Positions 11,541 through 20,593 of a stretch of DNA of 54,197 nucleotides are shown piece after piece. Each line of letters opens with the position of its first letter. Positions within the stretch are counted from its first letter, which is position 1. This DNA is from Legionellales bacterium (GTDB lineage Bacteria > Pseudomonadota > Gammaproteobacteria > Legionellales > Legionellaceae). The notes beneath the pieces were generated by a model. The model did no database searches. It worked only from the letters and a program-made list of their open reading frames with translations, and was not told the DNA's origin. The DNA lies in the NCBI GenBank assembly GCA_026399195.1, contig JAPLRK010000071.1, positions 4,813 to 59,009 of the forward strand. Reading direction: 5' to 3'. The position numbers and the translations under genes are program-made.

Positions 11541-12954
11541 ACTGTTGAACCCTTGCTTTAAGCCACATGGGTCCTACCAAGGTGGTGACAATAACCATCA
11601 GAATAATCGCTGAAAAAAGATCATCTGAAATCACATTCAGCGTTCTACCAAGAGATGCAAAAACCAATCCCACTTCGCCCCGAGGTAACATGCCAATCCC
11701 TATCAAAAGTCTGTCATCACCCCGTGCCGCCCCAAGTCCGCTGACTAATTTCCCAAGAATGGCCGCACCTATCAAGCCTGCGGCGACAAGCAACACGTGC
11801 CAATCCAGAAAAGTTTCTATTTTGACTTGAATCCCAATCAATACAAAAAAGAGAGGGGCCAGTAAGGACTCCAAGGGTGCGACCAAATCCTTGATGGCGA
11901 GCGTCTCACGCCCTACCGACTTATATTTATCAAAAAATCCATCGTGAATGATAATCCCTGCGGCAAATGCCCCGATGATAGCCGCCAATTGCACCTGCGT
12001 CGCAATCCATGAAAGGCACATGACAAATAGAAAGGCTGTGAATAATTTGGATTCCCAAGGTTTTAGAAACGAAAAAAAAGCGACCGCATGCCGTAAAACC
12101 CAGGGACCTATCCACAATGCCCCTGCAAAAAAGGACAATGCCATCAGGATGATTTTTCCAATCATCAGCACACTCACAATCCCATTGATCACAAGACTTG
12201 TGACAATCGCAAGGATGATTAACCCTAGGACATCATCCATCATAGCCGCCCCAAGAATTGTCTTTGCCTCACGCGTTTGCAATTGATTCATTTCTTTTAG
12301 GACTCGAGCCGTAATCCCCACACTCGTGGCAGATAACGTAGCTGCCACAAAGAGATGCGCACTGAATGGCGCGCTTGGGATTAAAACGAAACTCACCAAC
12401 AACCCTAAGGTGATGGGCCCCACAACGCCAATCACTGCCACCAAAAGTGACTCTCGCCCCGTTTGTCGCATTTGGCTTACAGAACTTTCTAGCCCTACCA
12501 AAAACAACAAAAAAATGACCCCATAACGGGAAAACGCATCAACCACATAAGCCACTTTTAGAAAATCCATGCCATCAGGACCACTCAGGGCCGCAATCAA
12601 TTTCTTCGCATAAATTGGAGAAGGCACATGAGAAAACACAGCCTCAGGCAATGGTACACTGGCTAAAAGATCGCGCATAATCTGAAATATGGCCGTCCCT
12701 TCGCGCAAAATCACCGCCAAAGGTAATCCAAAAAAGTAACATAAATTACCAACCAAAACGCCCATCAACAACTCGCCAAGAACCCCAGGTTGATCAAGAC
12801 GCATAGCAAGATATCGACCAACAACCCCTAAAAAAAAGATGAGTGTCACCCAAAAAATAACAGAAGCCACCGGATCGATATGCTCAGAACCACTCGCAAA
12901 CAGCAGCTGTGGAAACAAAACAAGGCACCAAAACACCTGTCGTGAGTTCATCAT
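11530..12954 (-). CDS. Cation:proton antiporter (CPA2/Kef-type membrane domain)
   Basis: This 474-residue protein has about 12 membrane spans and an N-terminal hydrophobic stretch. The pattern [15 protein letters not shown] near residue 55 and [15 protein letters not shown] near residue 150 are typical of the CPA2 monovalent cation:proton antiporter superfamily (KefB/KefC, NapA). [14 protein letters not shown] carries the paired aspartates of the ion-binding site, and [14 protein letters not shown] matches the last conserved helix. No C-terminal RCK/TrkA-N domain is present. Potassium versus sodium specificity cannot be told. It overlaps ppsA by 4 nt. Confidence 0.85.
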   Translation of the reverse strand: MMNSRQVFWCLVLFPQLLFASGSEHIDPVASVIFWVTLIFFLGVVGRYLAMRLDQPGVLGELLMGVLVGNLCYFFGLPLAVILREGTAIFQIMRDLLASVPLPEAVFSHVPSPIYAKKLIAALSGPDGMDFLKVAYVVDAFSRYGVIFLLFLVGLESSVSQMRQTGRESLLVAVIGVVGPITLGLLVSFVLIPSAPFSAHLFVAATLSATSVGITARVLKEMNQLQTREAKTILGAAMMDDVLGLIILAIVTSLVINGIVSVLMIGKIILMALSFFAGALWIGPWVLRHAVAFFSFLKPWESKLFTAFLFVMCLSWIATQVQLAAIIGAFAAGIIIHDGFFDKYKSVGRETLAIKDLVAPLESLLAPLFFVLIGIQVKIETFLDWHVLLVAAGLIGAAILGKLVSGLGAARGDDRLLIGIGMLPRGEVGLVFASLGRTLNVISDDLFSAIILMVIVTTLVGPMWLKARVQQYAA

Positions 12955-15341
12955 GACTTACTGAGATGCTTAGCTAAAAACAACGAGGTTTCAAGCACTG
13001 AGTCTGGATTAAGAGATATGCTGTCGATCCCCTCGGCCATCAGCCATTCTGCAAAATCCACATGATCAGATGGCCCTTGACCGCAAATACCCACATATTT
13101 TCCGTGTTGATGACACGCCTCAATCGCCATATGCAACAACGCTTTCACCGCCGGATCTCGCTCATCAAATTGGGCAGCAACCAGGCCTGAGTCCCTATCT
13201 AATCCAAGCGTCAATTGTGTCAGATCATTCGAACCTATCGAAAACCCATCAAAATACTCTAAAAATGCATGGGCTAACAATGCATTAGAGGGCAGCTCAC
13301 ACATCATGATGAGACGTAAACCATGCTCCCCACGGACAAGCCCATTCGTTTTAAGAACTTCAATCACAAGGCCCGCCTCCTTCACGGTTCTAACAAAGGG
13401 GATCATCACCTCGACGTTGGTCAACCCCATCTCTTCACGCACACGCTTCACCGCTTGACACTCCAAGGCAAAACAGTCTGAGAAATCAGGGGACACGTAA
13501 CGAGCAGCGCCTCTGAAACCAATCATGGGATTTTCTTCATGAGGTTCATACAGCTTACCGCCAACGAGATTCGCATATTCATTGGATTTAAAATCAGACA
13601 ACCGAACAATCACGGGTTTTGGATAGAAAGCAGAAGCAATCGTGGCAATCCCCTCTCGCAAACGCTCGATGTAATACTCAACAGGTGAGGCATAAGCTGC
13701 CGTTTTCTCAGTAATCCATTGCTTTAGCTCCAGATCGAGCAGCTTATCGTGTTGAATGAGTGCTTTGGGATGAATTCCAATCGTATTGGAAATTAAAAAC
13801 TCTAGTCTCGCGAGCCCCACACCTGCATTGGGAATCGACTGGAAAGCAAAAGCACGCTCAGGATTTCCCACATTTAACATAACCTTGACAGGTAAATCGG
13901 GCATGGTATCTACATCCAAACAAATCCTTTCAAAGGGCAACAACCCTTGATATACAAACCCGGTATCTCCTTCAGCGCAACTCACAGTCACTTCATCCCC
14001 ATCCCTCAATTGCTTTGTGGCATCACCACAACCCACAACCGCCGGAATGCCTAACTCTCGAGCAATGATGGCGGCATGACAAGTTCTACCCCCTCGATTG
14101 GTGACAATAGCCCCTGCCCGCTTCATCACGGGTTCCCAATCGGGATCGGTCATATCCGACACCAAAACGTCACCTGCTTTGACCTTATCCATTTCGGAAA
14201 TGTCTTTCACCACTTTCACACGACCCTGACCAATACGCTGACCAATACTACGACCCTCACACAACACAGATCCCGGTACTTTTAAGGTATAACGCTCCAG
14301 CATCTGTTTGTTATCACGGCTTTTGACTGTTTCAGGTCGAGCTTGCAGAACAAACATGCCTCCATTTTGTCCATCTTTCGCCCACTCAATGTCCATAGGC
14401 CTGCCATAATGCTGCTCGATAATAAGCGCAAGCCGTGCCAAATGCTCCACCTCTGAAGGCGTTAACGAAAACTGCCGCTGGTCCACGACGTCTACATCGA
14501 CGGTTTTAACAAAATGTCCTGGTGTATCCCCTACACAATAGATCATTTTAATCGCTTTCGTGCCCAAATTCCGTCTGACAATGGCAGAGTGCCCCGCACG
14601 CAAACTCGGTTTATGGACATAAAACTCATCCGGATTCACAGCCCCTTGGACCACCATTTCACCCAAACCATAAGATGAATTGATGAGAACGACTTGATCA
14701 AAACCTGATTCTGTATCCAAGGTGAACATAACACCACTCACAGCCAAATCACTGCGAATCATTTGTTGAACACCAGCCGATAACGCCACATCATGATGAT
14801 GAAAACCGTGGTGAACGCGATAAGTGATGGCTCTATCATTATATAATGACGCGAAGACCCTTTTCATCGCCGATAAAACAGCCTCGACCCCTTTCACATT
14901 GAGATAGGTTTCTTGTTGACCGGCAAAAGAGGCATCAGGTAAATCCTCAGCAGTTGCCGATGAGCGTACGGCCACGCTAAAGTCATCGTGTCCAATAGAT
15001 TGTGCAAGTTCAAGATAAGATTGACGAACAGCGTCTTCAAAAACCCTTGAAAAAGAGGTGTTCAGAACCAGGTTGCGAATTTTTTGGCCAACCGCTGCTA
15101 ATTGACTGACATCTTCTACATCCAAATCCGCTAATAACGCATAAATGTTTTTATCCAATCCATCTTGCGCCAAAAAATCTCGAAACGAATCTGCAGTCGT
15201 CGCAAACCCCCCAGGAACCATAACCCCAGAGGCCGTCAGATGACGCATCATCTCACCTAAAGAGGCATTTTTCCCACCGACCTGGTCTAAATCGCTCATC
15301 CCAAGCTTTTTCAGATTAACCGTATGTGTTCTGACTGCCAT
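12951..15341 (-). CDS. ppsA: Phosphoenolpyruvate synthase
   Basis: This 796-residue protein (E. coli 792) converts pyruvate, ATP and water to PEP, AMP and phosphate for gluconeogenesis. Order of domains: an N-terminal ATP-grasp part ([12 protein letters not shown] and [20 protein letters not shown]), then the swivelling phosphohistidine domain with [20 protein letters not shown], where the His is the phosphocarrier. The C-terminal TIM barrel has [16 protein letters not shown] and the [12 protein letters not shown] segment. It is the first gene of the minus-strand run. The start has a purine-rich GGGGTTCAA just upstream. It faces purB across a 122-bp divergent promoter region. Confidence 0.97.
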   Translation of the reverse strand: MAVRTHTVNLKKLGMSDLDQVGGKNASLGEMMRHLTASGVMVPGGFATTADSFRDFLAQDGLDKNIYALLADLDVEDVSQLAAVGQKIRNLVLNTSFSRVFEDAVRQSYLELAQSIGHDDFSVAVRSSATAEDLPDASFAGQQETYLNVKGVEAVLSAMKRVFASLYNDRAITYRVHHGFHHHDVALSAGVQQMIRSDLAVSGVMFTLDTESGFDQVVLINSSYGLGEMVVQGAVNPDEFYVHKPSLRAGHSAIVRRNLGTKAIKMIYCVGDTPGHFVKTVDVDVVDQRQFSLTPSEVEHLARLALIIEQHYGRPMDIEWAKDGQNGGMFVLQARPETVKSRDNKQMLERYTLKVPGSVLCEGRSIGQRIGQGRVKVVKDISEMDKVKAGDVLVSDMTDPDWEPVMKRAGAIVTNRGGRTCHAAIIARELGIPAVVGCGDATKQLRDGDEVTVSCAEGDTGFVYQGLLPFERICLDVDTMPDLPVKVMLNVGNPERAFAFQSIPNAGVGLARLEFLISNTIGIHPKALIQHDKLLDLELKQWITEKTAAYASPVEYYIERLREGIATIASAFYPKPVIVRLSDFKSNEYANLVGGKLYEPHEENPMIGFRGAARYVSPDFSDCFALECQAVKRVREEMGLTNVEVMIPFVRTVKEAGLVIEVLKTNGLVRGEHGLRLIMMCELPSNALLAHAFLEYFDGFSIGSNDLTQLTLGLDRDSGLVAAQFDERDPAVKALLHMAIEACHQHGKYVGICGQGPSDHVDFAEWLMAEGIDSISLNPDSVLETSLFLAKHLSKS

Positions 15342-15463
15342 TTGAACCCCAAACCCATGAAAGGTAAGTCATTCTACAGAAGATTGGGGGTTTTAGACAA
15401 ATTTATTCACATCTACCGACTATTCTAATATCATATACACTTTCTCATTCAAGCGGCCCGCTC
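15342..15463. promoter_or_regulatory. Divergent intergenic region between ppsA and purB
   Basis: This 122-bp gap separates two divergent genes and must hold both promoters. On the minus strand TTGAAT, a 16-nt spacer and TATTAG is a possible weak pair for ppsA. On the plus strand TAATAT near 15430 is a possible -10 for purB without a good -35. A run GGGGGTTTT lies near 15387. No operator could be recognised. Confidence 0.35.
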
Positions 15464-16834
15464 ATGACCTTATCTGCTTTAAATGCCATATCCCCTGTGG
15501 ATGGGCGATATCTTCAAAAGTCTATGGCACTAAGCCCCTATTTTAGTGAATTCGCACTCACCTATTATCGGCTTATGGTAGAAATTCGCTGGCTTGAATC
15601 ACTGGCGGCCAATGACGCTATTTTGGAGTTTCCAGAATTAAGCCCCACGGACCAAGCCTACTTAACCGATCTGCTGATCCATTTTGATGAACAGGAAGCT
15701 CTTAAAGTCAAAGACTTTGAGAAACAAACCAATCATGATGTCAAAGCGGTTGAATATTATTTAAAAGAGAAATTAGAAAAATCTCCCACTTTAAAAAAAG
15801 TCACAGGGTTTATCCATTTTGCATGCACCTCAGAAGACATCAATAACCTGGCTTATGCTCTGATGATCAAAGAAGCCATTGCCCAAGTGATCAAACCCTC
15901 ACTTGCCGAGATCATTGGAAGCATCACGCTACTGGGGAAACTACATGCCGATGTGCCCATGCTTTCCCGAACCCACGGGCAGCCCGCGACCCCAACGACC
16001 ATCGGCAAGGAGCTCATCAATTTTGTAGCACGCCTCAAAAGACCCATGCAACAATTGGCGGAAGTCTTAATCAGCGCCAAATGCAATGGCGCCGTCGGAA
16101 ACTACAACGCTCATCTTATCGCCTACCCAGAAATCGATTGGAGAAAACATTGCGCCCACTTTGTCACCGGATTAGGCCTCTCTTTCAATGCCTACACCAC
16201 GCAAATTGAACCCCATGATGGCATTGCAGAAGTCTCACATTTGATGATTCGCATCAACAACATCTTACTTGATTACACCAAAGACATTTGGAGTTACATT
16301 TCTCTTGGCTACTTCAAGCAAAAAACCATTGCTGACGAGGTTGGTTCGTCCACCATGCCCCATAAAGTCAATCCGATCGATTTTGAAAATGCCGAAGGAA
16401 ATCTCGGTCTATCCAACACCCTATTTGATCATTTTGCCAACAAATTAACCCAATCTCGGATGCAACGAGATCTCTCTGACTCCACCGTTCTTCGTAACAT
16501 CGGCGTCGCTTTTGCCTACTCGCTCATCGCCTATCTTTCAATGGTCAAGGGCAATGACAAATTGCAGATCAACAAACAAGCTTTACAGCATGATCTGGAC
16601 GCCAACTGGGAAATCCTCTCGGAAGCGATTCAAACCGTGATGCGTCGATATCATATCCCCCATGCTTATGAGCAAATGAGGGATTTGACCCGTGGACTAA
16701 GAATTGATGGTGAACGGCTTCGTCAATTCATCAAATCCTTAGACATCCCAGATGATGCCAAAAAACACCTCATGCTGCTCACCCCTGAGCGATACACAGG
16801 ACTTGCAGCACAATTAGTCAAAGCCTTTTCATGA
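15464..16834 (+). CDS. purB: Adenylosuccinate lyase
   Basis: This 456-residue protein is the same length as E. coli PurB. It cleaves SAICAR and adenylosuccinate, releasing fumarate, in two steps of purine synthesis. The fumarase/aspartase-superfamily signature GSSTMPHKVNPIDFENAEGN is present, as are TSEDINNLAYALM and the catalytic-His segment SRTHGQPATPTTIGKEL. It opens an operon with nadB (4-nt overlap) and nadA (8-nt gap). This puts purine synthesis and NAD synthesis, both of which draw on aspartate, under one promoter. Confidence 0.97.
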   Translation: MTLSALNAISPVDGRYLQKSMALSPYFSEFALTYYRLMVEIRWLESLAANDAILEFPELSPTDQAYLTDLLIHFDEQEALKVKDFEKQTNHDVKAVEYYLKEKLEKSPTLKKVTGFIHFACTSEDINNLAYALMIKEAIAQVIKPSLAEIIGSITLLGKLHADVPMLSRTHGQPATPTTIGKELINFVARLKRPMQQLAEVLISAKCNGAVGNYNAHLIAYPEIDWRKHCAHFVTGLGLSFNAYTTQIEPHDGIAEVSHLMIRINNILLDYTKDIWSYISLGYFKQKTIADEVGSSTMPHKVNPIDFENAEGNLGLSNTLFDHFANKLTQSRMQRDLSDSTVLRNIGVAFAYSLIAYLSMVKGNDKLQINKQALQHDLDANWEILSEAIQTVMRRYHIPHAYEQMRDLTRGLRIDGERLRQFIKSLDIPDDAKKHLMLLTPERYTGLAAQLVKAFS

Positions 16835-18480
16835 GCAGTTCATTATCCCAACTGGGTGAAACCAAAACCTTTGATGTGCTGGTCATCGGCACAGGCCTTG
16901 CGGGACTTCATTACTGCATGCAGTTACTGAAGTTACAACCCAAAACACGCATAGCCCTATTAAGCAAAGCTCAGGCCAACGAATGCAACAGTCGATATGC
17001 ACAGGGCGGAATAGCCGCTGTATATACCGAGGAAGATTCTCTTGAATCCCATATCACAGACACTCTCAATGCAGGTGATGGACTTTGTCATCCCCCAACA
17101 GTTGAATGCATCATTCGTCTTGGACCAAATGCCATCAAACAACTCCAAGACTATCCCGTCAACTTCGATAAAATGCCCGATGGAAACTACGCTCTGGCGC
17201 GCGAAGGGGGACATGCCCACCGACGTATCTTTAATTGTGGAGATCAAACGGGGATGACCACCATCGAAACGCTGTTGCTTACAGCGCGTGCCCACTCACA
17301 AATTTATTTTTTTGAGAACCACATCGCTGTGAATCTCATCACGCACTATCATCCCCATCGTACAGATATTCAAGGCGAGGTGTTTGGATCCTATGTTTTG
17401 GATTGTGAAACTCACCACATTCACACCTTTCTGGCTCATTGTGTGGTCCTTGCCACAGGTGGCGCTGGCAAGACCTATCGATACACTACGAATCCTATGG
17501 TGGCCACCGGGGACGGCGTGGCAATGGCTTATCGTGCTGGGGCACGAGTAGGTAACATGGAATTTTATCAATTTCATCCAACCCTTCTACATCACCACTC
17601 GCTCAATAATTTTCTCATTTCCGAGACTGTGCGTGGGGAAGGGGCCATTCTGAAAAATGCAGATACTGACAAGCCTTTTATGCACAAATATGCCCCAGAC
17701 CAATTAGAATTAGCCTCACGGGATGTCGTCTCACGAGCTATTTTCAGTGAAATTGAGCAAAGCCACGCCAGCTTTGTTTACTTAGACATCACGCATCAAC
17801 CCAAGTCCTTTTTGTTAAAACGTTTCCCACAAATTTATAACAAACTGCTAACCATCGGCATAGACATGAGCCAAGATATGATCCCTGTGGTGCCCGCAGC
17901 TCACTATCAATGCGGCGGCGTACTTGCCGATATCGATGGTCATACGGATCTCAAGCGTTTATATGCCATAGGCGAGGTGGCATTCACAGGCTTACATGGC
18001 GCCAATCGTTTGCCCAGTAACTCTCTTCTTGAAGCCGTCGTCATGGCCTCCAACGCTGCTCACGCCACACTCAAAGACATCTCGTCTCATAAGAAATCCC
18101 AAGAAAATATTCCCGCCTGGAGCGCACCTGGTGAAGTGAATCATCGTCGTGCGAGTCAAATCAATGCGCACTGGCGTAGCCTCAGAGGAGAGATGACGTC
18201 CTACGCAGGGATTGTGCGCACAGAAGCAGGATTACAAGATCTCTTACAATTGATAGTGAAACGACACCAGATCATCGAAGAATATTACTGGAATCATTAT
18301 ATCACCCGTGATTTCATCGAGTTACGCAACATCATTCTCAACGCTGAACTGATAGTACGAGCAGCATTGTCAAGAAGAGAATCGCGAGGCGGGCATTTCC
18401 GTGAAGACTACCCTTCTAAAAAATCGCCGGCACGAGAAAGTATCTTTCGCCATATTTCGCCACAAAATCCATTCATATAG
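16831..18480 (+). CDS. nadB: L-aspartate oxidase
   Basis: This 549-residue FAD protein (E. coli 540) oxidises L-aspartate to iminoaspartate, the first step of de novo NAD synthesis. The FAD motif LVIGTGLAGLHYC lies at about residues 16-28. Next comes SRYAQGGIAAVY, then the capping-domain segment HAHRRIFNCGDQTG and TGGAGKTYRYTTNPMVATGD. NMEFYQFHPTLL carries an active-site His, and GLHGANRLPSNSLLE lies near the flavin. The C-terminal helical domain is complete. It overlaps purB by 4 nt. The unstable product needs rapid transfer to NadA, encoded directly downstream. Confidence 0.96.
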   Translation: MSSSLSQLGETKTFDVLVIGTGLAGLHYCMQLLKLQPKTRIALLSKAQANECNSRYAQGGIAAVYTEEDSLESHITDTLNAGDGLCHPPTVECIIRLGPNAIKQLQDYPVNFDKMPDGNYALAREGGHAHRRIFNCGDQTGMTTIETLLLTARAHSQIYFFENHIAVNLITHYHPHRTDIQGEVFGSYVLDCETHHIHTFLAHCVVLATGGAGKTYRYTTNPMVATGDGVAMAYRAGARVGNMEFYQFHPTLLHHHSLNNFLISETVRGEGAILKNADTDKPFMHKYAPDQLELASRDVVSRAIFSEIEQSHASFVYLDITHQPKSFLLKRFPQIYNKLLTIGIDMSQDMIPVVPAAHYQCGGVLADIDGHTDLKRLYAIGEVAFTGLHGANRLPSNSLLEAVVMASNAAHATLKDISSHKKSQENIPAWSAPGEVNHRRASQINAHWRSLRGEMTSYAGIVRTEAGLQDLLQLIVKRHQIIEEYYWNHYITRDFIELRNIILNAELIVRAALSRRESRGGHFREDYPSKKSPARESIFRHISPQNPFI

Positions 18481-18488
18481 AGGGTCAC

Positions 18489-19832
18489 ATGTTCCAACCA
18501 CCCATCACTTTCCAACCCAAACCAACTCTTATGAAAATGACGAATGACATGAGCATTTGTCAAAGCGATTACCCCTTGGATTGGTATCAAAATGAATTCA
18601 TCCCCTATGCTGAAGAATACTTGGCCTTGCCCGATCGAAAACTCACAACGGTGTTGGCTTGGATGACGCCTTATGTTCGAAAAGCTCAAGCACATTTTGG
18701 GGATAAGCTCTTACTGCTGGCACATTATTACATGGGCGGAGATATCGTACGCTTAATTGAACAATTCGGTGGGCAAGTCGGTGACTCTTACCAATTGGCT
18801 TTGATGACAGCCAACCACCCAGAAAAATCTGTGATCATTGAATCAGCGGTCCATTTCATGGCAGAATCCATCAGCATCTTGGCAAATAAAGAACAGACCG
18901 TCTACATCACAAACCCAAAGTCAGGTTGCACCATGGAATTAATGGCCAAGGATTTTATGGTCGAACCGGCTTTTCTTGATCTCAATGAGCGATATGGTGC
19001 TGAAAACATCATACCCGTCTGCTATATGAATACTTCCGGTCGCGTCAAAGCCATGACCGGCGCTCAAGGAGGTGCGGTCTGTACCAGTTCAAATGTTAAA
19101 AAAATATTCCAATGGGCCAGAGCTCAAAAGAAGAAGATTCTCTTCATCCCTGATCTTCACATGGGCGAAAACGTTGCCTACTGGCTTGGTATCAAAAATA
19201 TAGCCTATTGGCCTGGTGGGACCGCAGGCGCTCAATATTCGTTACAAGTTCAGGACAAAAAAACCCTAGCCACTTTTGACCGTGCCGAATTGATTCTATT
19301 TTCAAGTTTTTGCACCGTTCATACCACCTATGAACCAAGTCAGTGTGACTATTGGCATGCCCAAGGCTACACCACGGTGGTACATCCCGAATGCCGGAAT
19401 GACGTCATTCGAGCCACTCAGCATGCAGGATCAACGGCCTTCATTTGGGATTTTGTAATCAATGACCGGGCAAAAACCAAACGCTATGCCATAGGAACCG
19501 AAAATCATATGGTTGACAACCTCAAGCAGCATGCCAAACCCCTAGGCATTGAGGTTGTCAATTTAGCTGAAGCACCCAACACAGGGGGCGAGAAAGGAAT
19601 AGGGTGCGGTTGTGCAACGATGTCACGAAATGATCCACCCCACCTGGTAGCTCTCCTTGACCTCTTAAGGCTGGGTAAACCCATGCCTTATAACATCGTA
19701 TGTGCTGGAGATATGATCAATGAATTAACAGGAACGCGACGTCGTCTGCAAACTATGGATCAAAACTGGATCATTGAAAATGCCAAACACGCTTTACAGA
19801 GGATGATCCATATTACGGAAAGCAAAGGATGA
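18489..19832 (+). CDS. nadA: Quinolinate synthase (long form)
   Basis: This protein condenses iminoaspartate with dihydroxyacetone phosphate to give quinolinate. It has 447 residues, about 100 more than E. coli NadA, and the extra length is mainly N-terminal lead and insertions. Three cysteines fit the [4Fe-4S] ligands: Cys147 in KSGCTMEL, Cys275 in SFCTVHTTYEPS, and Cys373 or Cys375 in GIGCGCATMSRNDP. The GDSYQLALMTA and LAHYYMGGDIV segments are family-like. In-frame ATGs at codons 15 and 17 are alternative starts. It follows nadB by 8 nt. Confidence 0.93.
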   Translation: MFQPPITFQPKPTLMKMTNDMSICQSDYPLDWYQNEFIPYAEEYLALPDRKLTTVLAWMTPYVRKAQAHFGDKLLLLAHYYMGGDIVRLIEQFGGQVGDSYQLALMTANHPEKSVIIESAVHFMAESISILANKEQTVYITNPKSGCTMELMAKDFMVEPAFLDLNERYGAENIIPVCYMNTSGRVKAMTGAQGGAVCTSSNVKKIFQWARAQKKKILFIPDLHMGENVAYWLGIKNIAYWPGGTAGAQYSLQVQDKKTLATFDRAELILFSSFCTVHTTYEPSQCDYWHAQGYTTVVHPECRNDVIRATQHAGSTAFIWDFVINDRAKTKRYAIGTENHMVDNLKQHAKPLGIEVVNLAEAPNTGGEKGIGCGCATMSRNDPPHLVALLDLLRLGKPMPYNIVCAGDMINELTGTRRRLQTMDQNWIIENAKHALQRMIHITESKG

Positions 19833-19846
19833 TAAATTGTCACATA

Positions 19847-19972
19847 GAGCATCTCAAGCACGTAGGTGCGCCACTTCATCAAATAACTTGCAAGAAATCC
19901 CCTCATCCGCCCTGCGGGCACCTTCTCCCCATGTCTTGGGAGAAGGTAATAAGGAAGGAAGTTATTCAGAAG
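19847..19972 (+). repeat. Dispersed palindromic repeat, copy A (126 bp, long form)
   Basis: This copy lies just after nadA. Its 92-bp core (19881-19972) runs from AAATAACTTGCAAG to GAAGTTATTCAGAAG. It has an outer inverted repeat ATAACTT/AAGTTAT and an inner hairpin around CTTCTCCC/GGGAGAAG. The 34-bp left extension from GAGCATCT, through CACGTAGGTGC, to CCACTTCATC is shared with the copy inside the PKS gene but not with the copy at 39974. It could act as a terminator for purB-nadB-nadA. Open frames crossing it are by-products of the repeat. Confidence 0.85.
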
Positions 19973-20042
19973 ATCAGAAAAAAAACTAAAGTTTTGTTTC
20001 AAACTGCCGATATACTTTGTACCCCTTTCAGAGGATCTTTTG

Positions 20043-20276
20043 ATGAACAAGATCACGGATAACAACCCCGCAACCAATGAAGAGCATGCCCAACAAATTG
20101 CCGATTTGAAAGCGACCATCACACAATCTTTAGAATCACCACTGATCCAAATACAATTGATCAAAGAAGAATTACAGTCCAGTAGTTATGAAATACATAG
20201 CGACAGGATAGCCGAAAAACTCTTAGAATTCATGATTTCGGCCCAACATATCGAAATCCTATCGGAAATAATCTAA
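20043..20276 (+). CDS. Small FlgM-like protein, candidate partner (antitoxin) of the downstream YhaV-like toxin
   Basis: This is a 77-residue acidic protein. I chose ATG 20043, preceded by AGAGGA at a good distance; TTG at 20040 is an alternative. The C-terminal half, IQLIKEELQSSSYEIHSDRI followed by AEKLLEF, fits the pattern of the FlgM anti-sigma-28 domain (a helix, then Y-x-h-D/H-x-x-x-I-A-x-K-L-L). No flagellar genes lie nearby. It sits 15 nt ahead of the toxin-like gene in the same frame and same direction, the position of an antitoxin. A TATACT box at 20011 may be its promoter. An anti-sigma or antitoxin role is inference. Confidence 0.55.
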   Translation: MNKITDNNPATNEEHAQQIADLKATITQSLESPLIQIQLIKEELQSSSYEIHSDRIAEKLLEFMISAQHIEILSEII

Positions 20277-20291
20277 GGCAGTAAGGATCGG

Positions 20292-20576
20292 ATGCGAGAT
20301 AAGGTCTGTTCACTAGGTCATGAGAACAAACATTGGTTTCGAGTTAAATTTTTTCAACAATATCGATTATTCTTTAGATATCATTTAGAAAAAAAGATCA
20401 TTATTTATGCTTGGGTGAATGATAAAAACACCAAAAGAGCATATGAGAAGAAAATAGATGCATATACAGTATTTAGAAAAATGTTAATAAATGGCAAGCC
20501 TCCAAATACTTGGGATGATTTGCTTAAAGAAGCAAATCATCCCAACATAATACAACAATTAAAAAAATGGTCTTAG
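20292..20576 (+). CDS. YhaV-family type II toxin, short form
   Basis: This is a 94-residue protein. The segment WFRVKFFQQYRLFFRYHLEK, then IIIYAWVNDKNTKRAYEKKI and DAYTVFRKMLINGKPP, closely follows the C-terminal two thirds of E. coli YhaV, a ribosome-dependent RNase of the PrlF-YhaV pair. E. coli YhaV has about 154 residues, so about 60 N-terminal residues are missing. AAGGA stands upstream of ATG 20292, which supports a genuine start. The preceding gene is in the same frame, separated by one TAA and five codons. The gene is more AT-rich than its neighbours, suggesting transfer. It may be a compact toxin or a broken one. Confidence 0.75.
   Translation: MRDKVCSLGHENKHWFRVKFFQQYRLFFRYHLEKKIIIYAWVNDKNTKRAYEKKIDAYTVFRKMLINGKPPNTWDDLLKEANHPNIIQQLKKWS
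20511..20544. repeat. Perfect 15-bp inverted repeat inside the toxin gene
   Basis: TGGGATGATTTGCTT at 20511-20525 and its exact reverse complement at 20530-20544 are separated by the 4-nt loop AAAG. The structure lies in codons near the 3' end of the YhaV-like gene. A-rich sequence follows on the plus strand, not a U tract, so it is not a standard terminator. Confidence 0.8.
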
Positions 20577-20593
20577 GATCACGCCCTAAAGTC

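Noticed and set aside
19829-20062. A 77-codon plus-strand frame after nadA
   Set aside because: It reads mostly through the palindromic repeat, starts inside the nadA stop overlap, and has a low-complexity product unlike a protein.
20043-20276. True FlgM regulating flagella
   Set aside because: No flagellar gene is in the window and the gene is coupled to a toxin-like gene, although the domain pattern is FlgM-like.
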